This document shows, piece by piece, positions 51,188-61,100 of a stretch of 64,000 nucleotides of DNA (the stretch's first letter is position 1; each line of letters opens with the position of its first letter). The stretch is from positions 6,012,852-6,076,851 of the forward strand of contig CM055103.1 of the NCBI GenBank assembly GCA_029204225.1, in the 5' to 3' direction. The notes under the pieces are model-generated. The model searched no databases. It was not told the DNA's origin and was given only the letters and a program-made list of their open reading frames with translations. The stretch is from Diphasiastrum complanatum (Eukaryota; Streptophyta; Lycopodiopsida; Lycopodiales; Lycopodiaceae). The position numbers and the translations under genes were made by a program.

Positions 51188-54100
51188 GAGAGCAGACCAG
51201 GTCGGTAAGCATTTAAGTTTGCCCCCAAATTCAACAAAGTTATCACCATATCAAATAATTCGCCATGTGTACAAGCCAAGATTAATGGAGTTCTTCCCTC
51301 CTTATCCACCCACTGCGATTGCAACAATTTGAAGACAATGAGGTGCCTATCAACTAGAGCATAACTGCACAAATAGTGGTGCAGAAAAGGACTGCTGATA
51401 ATCTTTTATGTTTTGCCAAGTCTCAAGTCCAAACCTCCAAAAAGTAGGCCATGGGAGTAGGTATGTACGATGGGATGGATGTCAATGCTGATTCTTGCCA
51501 AGAAGGTGAAGCAGGTGGCAAAATTTATGACAGTTCTTAGCATTTAAATACTCATCTGTTATACAAGATAAAAAAAATTCTCATCTATTCAATTTCTGGA
51601 CAAACCATTGCGGAAAACGAACCTGGCTAACAGGATTTTTTGAAGAACTCTTTGACCAACCTACCCTTAAGAAGCTTTCATGCGAAGACTAAACTCAAAG
51701 AACCCAACAATCAATTTATCGAAGAAAACAGAGCAGGCTGGGCTTCATTTCAAACAACAAGAGGTATCCACCTGTCCAACAGACTTTTCTAAGAGTTTCT
51801 ACAGAGGGTTTAAGGGCATGAAGATGTAACTTAAGCTTCCATGGAAATTTTGACTCATACCTAACAATACCAGCAATAGTGTATTGTAAATTGCTGATGA
51901 TGCAAAAGCCAATGAAGCTCTTTCATAAGGTTGGTCTAGTTGAAACAATAGTGTACCTAATGTTCCAAGTTCTAAAGAGTGAATAGAATAGCAAAGCTCA
52001 CTAAGACATTGGTACCCTCCTACACATTAACATTTGTGTGTCTCTTCATAAAAGAATGCACCAGAAGGATGCAATATCAACCCTGTTATGAATGATATCA
52101 AGATGCTGCAATTAGCAATACGAAGGAGCTCTCCCCTGTAGAGGTAATCTGAAAAGGGGTTAATCTGGTGAAACAGAACCAATGTGATATCTAAGACAAG
52201 AGCTTATTACCATTAAATTTAAAAGTGCTGATGTTTTGAACAAACATGAGCAGCCTGAGTTCACTGGACATAAAATGCCAACTCAGAAAACTCAGAAAGT
52301 ATAAATAGTGTAAGAAACTCAGAATCTGAATCATTAATAAAGCCCAATTGATCCAGTTCAGTTTTCCATGAAACGTCTATAAATGTTGAAACTAAAAGAC
52401 CATATAAAGAAACTTCCAAAACCTTTAGACTGGTGCACAACCACTAGTTCACACACAAATAAGAATTTTGAGGCTTCCCTGAGTCGGAGAGGTTTCATCA
52501 GTAACAGAGATATTCAGTACATCAAGAACTTTCACAAGATAGAGCTCAAAAACTTAAAAGACTAAGTTTAGACTTTCTACTTAGCTTTCATACAGAAACT
52601 GGTACATGGTCACAATCTTAAACATTCTTCAGCAAATAAATTAATATTTTTTAACTTGAACGCCTAATTCAAAGGCCAAGGCTGGATCCTTAGTCTTTTG
52701 AACCTTAGTAAAGATGGCCTTCTCTTTTTTGCTGCCGACAGCTATAGTTGTGCATCATCAAATGTCCCTCAAAGCTTTTTTGATGATGATTCATCAAAAG
52801 AAACTCACTTTGGTAGCTTGCTGAAGACCTTCCCCCACTCATGTAGCGGTGGCAAATTCGGTAAGATTCTCTTGTGCTCATGGCACAACATACATAGACA
52901 AGAATAGAAGACCAACATTATGAACCTTAAAAACTTCACTCGGAATGCCAGCTTGCTGCAATCTTGTTGCCTCTATAATTCTCAATATAACGTAGCAAAC
53001 AGGCACCAAAAGCATTTTCATTGCTTAAAAAGAAGCTCAATTGTCATATCCAGTCATAACTTCGAATCGAATAGAGCTCTGACCATGTTGATGAACAAAA
53101 GAGGAAAAACTTTTCTATCTTAATCAGTGTGAATGATCATTCAGTAGCAACAACAGCTCTTTGCTATTTAAGTGTGAGATACATAATGGGGTAGACATAG
53201 TGCCTCGTCGAGAAATTAGCTTATGGCAGAAGTATGCTGAACCAGTTCCAAAGGCAATGATGAATCATGATAGTTGGTTATGCAATATAATTGACGTTGC
53301 CATAATACAAATAAGCTCGAGGAACATGATAGAAGACAAGTATGTTTGCTCTACTTTCCTTCCAAAAATGATCAAACAAAACAAAACAATATTCAAATAC
53401 AGAGCAACTTTTAAAAATATTATGCTTTCAAGACTTTGTCAAGTGATTTTTCTTGCAGACCGGCATCATAGTCAAGCCCTTTCTCTTAAGCGAAACCTTT
53501 TGCAAGAAGTCTTGCCTTATGCCTCTCTATCTTGCCACTTGCCTTATATTTGGTCCCCTAAACACATTTGCAACCTATTGGTTGCTTCCCATCAGGTAAG
53601 TCCACAAGCTCCCATGTGCTATTTTACATACTGGAGTCATAGTCCTCTTGCAAGAAATTGTGCCATAGATTTACCTTCACAGCTTCATAGAACGACTGTG
53701 GCTCGTGTGACTCTTTTACAACAAGGAAGAGCTGCCCTCCAAGCTTTTGAGTTGATGTCCTCCAATGCCTCCCAAAAGCCCTCCAAGGTGCCTCTCCTCC
53801 AACGTCCCTAAGATCCTTCCAAAGTATACAATCAAAGTGGCCTCAAGAATTCACCACCCAACCATTGCTAGATCCAAGCATAAGCAAGCTAATCTAGCGC
53901 CCCCTTGCTTCACCACAATCACTCACAAAGCTACCATCACAAACACAAGCACACTCAAGAACCTACCCCCATCTAAGTCCCATACCAAAGATGGAGATCC
54001 CCACAAGAGCAAGCTAGCAAAGAAAATGCTCTCTACACTCTAGTCTTCCACTAGTGAATAGAAGCAAGTAACAACACAAGAAATCTCCCCCCCTTTGGGC

Positions 54101-57100
54101 GTCCTCTCCCTCTCTTATAGATTGAAAATCACTCCCTCCAAAGCACTAGAGAGTGTCCTCACAAGCCAATGAGAAGAAGGGAGGCAAAGGAAAGGCCAAG
54201 AGCCTCACAAGTTAGTAGAATGTCAAGAGAAACCTTCCATAACTTATGTTTCTTGGTTAGCCTCTTCTTCGTTGCTTTAGGGACATGAAGGGACCCTAGT
54301 AGGTGCACCCGCCTACTAGGCCCCCATGGCCCAAATGTGATGGCTAACTTTGGCCCAAGGCCAATTATGTGATCATGGCTCAAGGTTGAGGCCCAAGGTT
54401 TAGGAAAATGACCAATACCCATGGTAAGGTCCTCTTAACACCTCACAAGGTTCTATACCTCCATCCAAGGCATAGACACCTTCATGCCCTTATCCAAGGA
54501 CTCAAGTACCTTAATCCAAAGGCACCTACCCTTATCCAAGAGTGACTCACCATTTAGCCCCCCAGATACTAAATGGGCACATAGGGGTTACTAAAGTACT
54601 GCTAGTTACATAAGTACGTAACATTCCTTCCCCCTAAACTTAAATTTTTCCTTGTAAGGAAAAATTTAGAAAATTCTTCTGGAGATCAACCTCCTTTTCC
54701 CATGTATCTTCCTCTTCTGACTTGCCCCTCCACCTGACTAAAAATTCCCGAAGCACTCTATTCCTTAGAGTTCTTTGTCGGCTATTAATAATCGCCTCGG
54801 GTTCAGGTGGTCCACTCGCGGACTCATCATGAAGCTCTACTAGATCTTCCACAGGGACCAAGGTTTCCCCAACCCCCTAACGAGGGTTTTAACTTACTAA
54901 CGTGAAAAACAGGATGAATTTCAACGTTAGTTGGAAGATCTAGCATGTATGCGACCTTGTTAATCACTTGGATAACCTTAAAAGGACCGCAATACCTAGG
55001 CACCAACTTTACACACTTACCAAATTTTAAGCCCCTAGAGTGAGTAGGGACCAAAACACCATGTCATTGACCTTGAATTCCTTGTGCTTCCGAGACAGAT
55101 CAGCATAGTGCCTCGCCCTGTCTTGGGCACTTCTTATGTTATCTTTAGCTAGCTGTAACATTTCTTGCATATCCACAAGACAGCTGCGGCTTGCACCTCT
55201 AGGTTCTTCATGCCAACACTAATCGGTGATCAAGGTTGATAACCAAACATAGGCATGAAAGGGCTGAATCCGATCGCTGAATGTTTTGCACTATTATATG
55301 CAAATTCCACCAGTGGAAGATAATTTTCCCAATCAGACTGTTGATGGCCCACATATGCTCGAAACATGTCCTCCATCATCTGATTGGTCCTTTCCGTTTG
55401 ACCGTCTGATTCTAAATTATTTGTAAAACTCATACTCAAAGTTGTTTCCAACTTTTCAAACACTGTTTGCCAAAAAATCCCACTGAATTTAGGGTCACGA
55501 TCGCTGACAATATCAAAGGCAGCCCGTACAGCCGAAAAAGCTTCTCAACAAAAAGTTGAGCTAGTTCTGAAGTACACATACCTTGCCCTTACGAAACAAG
55601 ATCCCATTTTATATAGCAAATTCTATTTCAGTCTTTCCCTGATTCGAGGAATCCTGCTTACTCGAATCGACCCCAGAAAGTACTTGTTGCCAATACTTTT
55701 CAAAAAATGGATCGGCCTCAAAAAGTCCTTGGAGAGACTGAAATAATCCTGATTGTATATTAGTAAACCTTAATTGATTAATAACCGGTAAACAACTCAA
55801 AGCATCCGCTAGAGTGTTTTGACTTCCTTTACAATATCATATTGAGAAGTCGAATACCTGCATTAGCTCAGCCCATCTAGCTTGTCTCCCTTTTAAATCT
55901 GTAGCATCACAAAAATAACGATACGAAATTATCTTTTAATCCTATTATTTAAAACATTGCTTAGTCCGATCGTTATGCTCCTTGGATCAGTTTCCTGTTG
56001 GATCAAAACCAACATATAAATACTGGGTCGAAATGCCGTCTAGATCAAAATTGTTCGATATTGGGTTGAAATCAAATCCCGATACTGGGCAGGGTCGGAG
56101 GGGGTCAAGGTTCATTGTATTAGCAAGGCACCGTGGTTTCCAAGTGTTTGGTGATCACTCAAAACATCAAATTTGGCTCCATACAAATAATGTTGCCAAA
56201 TTTTGCATGAATAATAGCATAAAGCTCCTTTTCATAAGTACAATACCTACATTGAGCCAGATTGAGTTTCTTGCTTTCAAAAGCAACAGGATGTCCATCC
56301 TACATCAAGACGGCACTTCCAAATGAATGGCATGGAATTTTTCAACATAGTCCTGTATGTGCAATGGATCCATGGGTTCGGAATTACATCCAGACGCCAT
56401 TGTCACACAATATTTCTTCACTTTTTTTGATGGAAAGGTTTAGCATCTGCACCAAATTTGCATTTATAAAATTATGAGTGAATCTCGTGTCAAAAAGTAC
56501 AATAACAACATGTTTTCCAATTTTACCCTTAATGCAAATTAAGTCATTAGGTCCATAAAGCATTGAACTAAGAAAAAAAAAATCCATATCATTACTTTGA
56601 GATATGATACCTGGAGTTGAGGCTTTGTTTTTGACACAATCACATGCAAGGTGACCCTCTTCATTGCACTTGAAGCAAAGATTCTTCTTTCGAGCTTCCG
56701 CTAGGTCCTTCTTGCCACCTTGATGTTTATTAAAGTGGTTTTTGGGTTTCTTAGAATTAGGATTGGAAGATGCCTCATTGGTAACTTCTTTATCCTTCCT
56801 TTTAAATTAAAAACCCTTTTTTTGCAAATCAAGAAATACAATTTTGACCATTTGAAGCTCAACTCAAATTGTGAAGCAATTCAAGAAACTCAAAGTTTCA
56901 AATCGCAATCTATTGGAACTATGTTACGTACAAACATTAAATCATAGTTGTAGCAAATCGCAATTCACTGTTTTCTCAATTTGCTGCAACGAGTCGCAAA
57001 TTTTTTATTTTTGTTAAATAATTTGCGTACGTTATGCAGCTGAAACTGTTGGAAACCCATTTAATCTAATGCCAATTGGGTCAATTTTATGGCGTACATA

Positions 57101-58103
57101 GTTCATTTCATATGAACGAGATCTCACCTAACTGCTCGGAATTGGACTTGAAACTGTTGGAAACCCATTTAATTTGAATCCTCTAAGTTTTCTCTTTCTA
57201 TTGATACCAATATTTCATGTCTTTACCAAAAAATAAAATTTGCAAACCCCAAGCGATTCGCAAATTGCGGTTCATTGATGCAACCATGCAATAAACCAAA
57301 CTAGAACATAGATACGCCCCAAAACTATAGTATTGAGAGCACTATCACTAGTATTGTTGTGAGATAGCCTAGCACATGTGGAATCATGTGGAGTCATGTC
57401 TACCCCCTAGCCACTAAGTTATGATGATGCGCTTGTACTCTGTTGTTGATCACTAGATCTCTATTGTGTCGTACTCGTGATGGAAGCAAAAATGGTGTAT
57501 GATGCCATCCGTTCCAACATGAGGCTGAAGAAGGTCTTTGTCTTCTAGTGATGAGATGAAAGAAGTCTCCTCATCCATCGGTGATGTGCAAGTGAATGAT
57601 GGATTTGAAACTCCTCCATTGAAATCAAGGTCTTCATTTGTTGGCAATGAACCCCACCCCAAAAAACCTTCAATATGGACCATAGTTGCACCGCGATTCG
57701 CGAATCGCGATTCAAAATCGCGATCCCGATTCGCGATTCGGGATTTTCCCATAATCGTGTAGAATCGAAATTTTTTTTTTTTTTTTGAAATTTTTTTGTG
57801 CAATATGGGTATCAGATGAAAGCTCTGATCGAGGGGAGTATGATTGTGTAGTTTGCCGACTGTTTCAGGTGCAGGATGGTCCCTTTACGCTAAAGCTGCA
57901 TCCCATATAAAAAAAAGTGAACACATTGGAGCATTCCTAGTGAACATAGCAGGAATCTCCCTTTCTCTGATTCTCCCTCTCTCTATCTCTCTCTGATCAC
58001 GATTCACAACAAACGGAACTAAAACCATGCTGAACAAAAACCTAGCTGAATCATTCTGAACTTTAGCCTTAAATGAAACAATTTTTGACAAAACAACCAT
58101 ACT

Positions 58104-58196
<93 letters not shown>

Positions 58197-61100
58197 CATA
58201 AATCATAAACCATAAAACCGAAGTTACTGAACTAAAACCACAAAGAACAATACTGAATCACGACAATGCTGTGAATAGGATCATCATAATATATAATATC
58301 GGGCCACATGGCACCAAAAAGGGGTACAATGATGTTCCATGAACGTAATGAAAACTATATAACTAAGGCTCGTCAGAGTCATGGTAGGATAAATCATCCA
58401 AATCTGTGGACTGCAGATCCCATGGGTCCGCAGATGAATCGGAACTGGAGGGAGCCATATGTCGTGGTGTGGCCCTGGCTCTGCTGCGTGCTCTGGATCC
58501 CTGCTGCGTGCCCTGGCTCTGGACCACCCCCCTCTCCCTGCCTCTGCCTCTGCCTCTGCCTCTGCCTCTGCCTCTCTCCCCTCCTCTCGCCCCCATCTGG
58601 CTGCCCCCAGCCCTGTGTCTACTCCGTCGTGCCTGTGTGTCAGGTGGTCGTAACCCTATGCCCTGGGATGGCCCTACCCACTGTGATGATGCCTGGCCGA
58701 CGACTGCCTGTGATGCTCCACTCCTGTGTACAAAAAGAGTACTCAGCCCCCCCCTCCTAGAACCTCTAGATCTCCCCTTAGGCCTACGTGCAGGAATGGC
58801 TGGCTCCTCCTCTGTCTCTGCATCAGGGTCCACTAGCAGGTCAGCCAGGTCATCCCCCTGTGCCTCCGCCCACATCTCCTCGTCCTCCTCTGTATCTCCC
58901 TCAACCCACTCCTCCTCCTCCACATAGTGTGCCCCGAGCATCTCTCCACCCTCCGAGACCTCGTCATCTCCCTCCTCAGCCCTCTCCCTCTGCCTCTCTG
59001 TCCTCCTCTGCCGTCGTAAAGCCCGTGCGTCAGCCTATGCCTGTCTGTAGAGCTCTCTATGGATCTCATCATCCATCTCCTCTTGTGTGGGTGGTGCCCG
59101 AGGAGCAGCAGCTATCGAATCCACCAAGCAAGTGTCGGGGTCCACCTGCAACCAAAAACAATACATTGTTGTTAGGCAGGTATTGTGCAACTCACTGCAT
59201 ATTTTGAAAGCAAATCAATTCACCAAAGCATACCAAGAAAAAAGGGGTGATGATGTGACTCACCTCGAGCATCTGACCCTCTCCTCGTGTGCGCCTCAGC
59301 ATACGGCCGTTGGTGTTCACAAACACCAACCGCCTACACTGCTCGATGGACAACCTGTTCCTCTTCTGCGTGTGATACAAGGCCCAGGTGCTCCAATTCC
59401 GCTCACAAGCTCCTGCAGAACAGTCCTGTGCAAGGACTCTCTCAGCCAATCGCCTCAGGTCACCTGTGCTGCGCCCGTGGATGCACCACCATGTAACGGG
59501 CCTCAGCTGATCCTCCCTCCGCCGACTCTGCTCTCCATCGAAAGGAAACTGGAAGCGCTCAAATGCGAGCAGCTGGCTTGCAATGTTGGCCAGCATAGAA
59601 CCTATTGGCAAAAGGAAAAACATGGCACATGTAAGACCCCTCAAATTCAGACACTACCAATGAGTACAATACTGCAGTAACATTGCTACCAAATGATTTC
59701 TCACACGTACCTGGTCCGGGCCATACGCGCTCTGTGTCAAATCTCGCTAGGCGTGTCGTGACGGCTGAAACTGATGCTGTAAAAATCACTGTGGGCGTGA
59801 AGAAAGGTGGTCTAGAGCCAGACTACGCTCGATTTGGTTGCCTACAGCTCAATGTCAACAATTGCAAAAAATCAAGCCTACACTTACCAAATATCGAAAT
59901 TTGGTCGTTTCGCTCTCCACGAAGCTCAGACCCACCCGGCACCGTGCACACCAACTCCGTAGCGTTGAGTAGATGTCTGCCAAGTATTCACTTGTGAAGA
60001 TTGGACGCCCACGGCTCTCAGAAAAAAAATTTGCCTCCTCCACTACTGGCGCGGTTCTATGCGCGAGGAGGAGTCCGAAAATCGGGTTTTTTTTTTTTTT
60101 TTTGTTTTTTGCGATTCTGTCCACGATTCGCTGCAGCGAATCGCGATTTGCCAGCTTCGCGATTCCTGAATCGCGAAGCTGGCGAATCGCGATTCGCTGC
60201 AACTATGATATGGACACATTCCAGATCACGTTCCTGAATTTAGGGTTCGTGGTTCCGAAACACAAAAAAAAAAAAAAATTCTTCATTACCTCGTCTTAAA
60301 TTTTTTGCTTTTCCTTGAAAAAATTTTACGGGAACTATAAAAAAAATGAGCTTACCGATACTAAGAATATTGTCTTACTATTATTCTTACAAAACATGCA
60401 ACACTAACATGGATATTCATTTCCATACTAGTAGTTTCTCAATAACACCAAGAATATCACGTAAAGTACCACATCTAACAAACATGGATAACCAAATAAA
60501 GAATCATACAACAAGCTCCAACAACGATCATAGCACGACATCATTGAGTTGAGCATGTTGTAGCCATTCTCCAGAAGAAACTACATATGATTCTTATACA
60601 AAGAACTCAAGGCACAAATACAATCAATGGTAAAATAATAAAGGTTACCCTACATGTAATGTTTTGAAAGCCCTTGATGAAACCTTCCAAGAAGATGGAA
60701 AATAGGAATAGAACAAACAAAAGTGGGGAGCATGGGACCAAGTCAATAACTAACCATGTATCTAGGATATTTGGGTCAAATATATAAAATGCCCCAACAA
60801 TGTCTATAAAGGTCCTAATCATATGTCTACAATTGAGATATAACAAACAAATGCCAAATAGAAACTTGCCTTGGAGTCCGTCAGGTTGTCAATTCCTATC
60901 CCTTGTATTGTTACCAACATAGATTCTTGTCTCAAAATTTTGGGACAAATCCCATTCAAGTCAAAAGTAGATACTAAGTCGAATTCTTGTCATGTGATCA
61001 TTACTAGAAAACTTTCAGCAACGTTCATTAGGTTGTCAAATTCTATTCTAAAATTGTCTCTAGCCAAGATTCCTATCTTAGAGCTTGGAATCAACAAGAT

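Larger units (their letters stand above)
50779..51197 (-). other. XBAT34/35-like introns 3 (50779-50914) and 2 (50996-51197)
   Basis: Two short GT-AG introns of 136 and 202 bp between the ankyrin exons. Intron 2 is nearly one-third microsatellite. Confidence 0.88.
57681..60207 (-). mobile_element. hAT transposon, 2527 bp, with perfect 8-bp target duplication
   Basis: Begins CATAGTTGCACCGCGATTCG and ends ..GAATCGCGATTCGCTGCAACTATG. ATATGGAC flanks it at 57673-57680 and 60208-60215. Both ends carry clusters of the palindromic motif CGAATCGCGATTCG, likely transposase-binding subterminal repeats (inference). Inside is the 3' part of a transposase gene on the - strand and a long (CT)n array. The 5' part of the transposase is missing or unrecognisable, so it is non-autonomous. 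Confidence 0.93.

Noticed and set aside
53161-53811. 216-residue + strand open frame
   Set aside because: Its centre is the antisense of a Copia RT fragment and the rest shows no domain.
58406-58927. Long + strand open frames in the hAT element
   Set aside because: They are antisense of the acidic and Arg/Gly-rich C-terminal exon of the transposase pseudogene. Low-complexity repeats keep several frames open.
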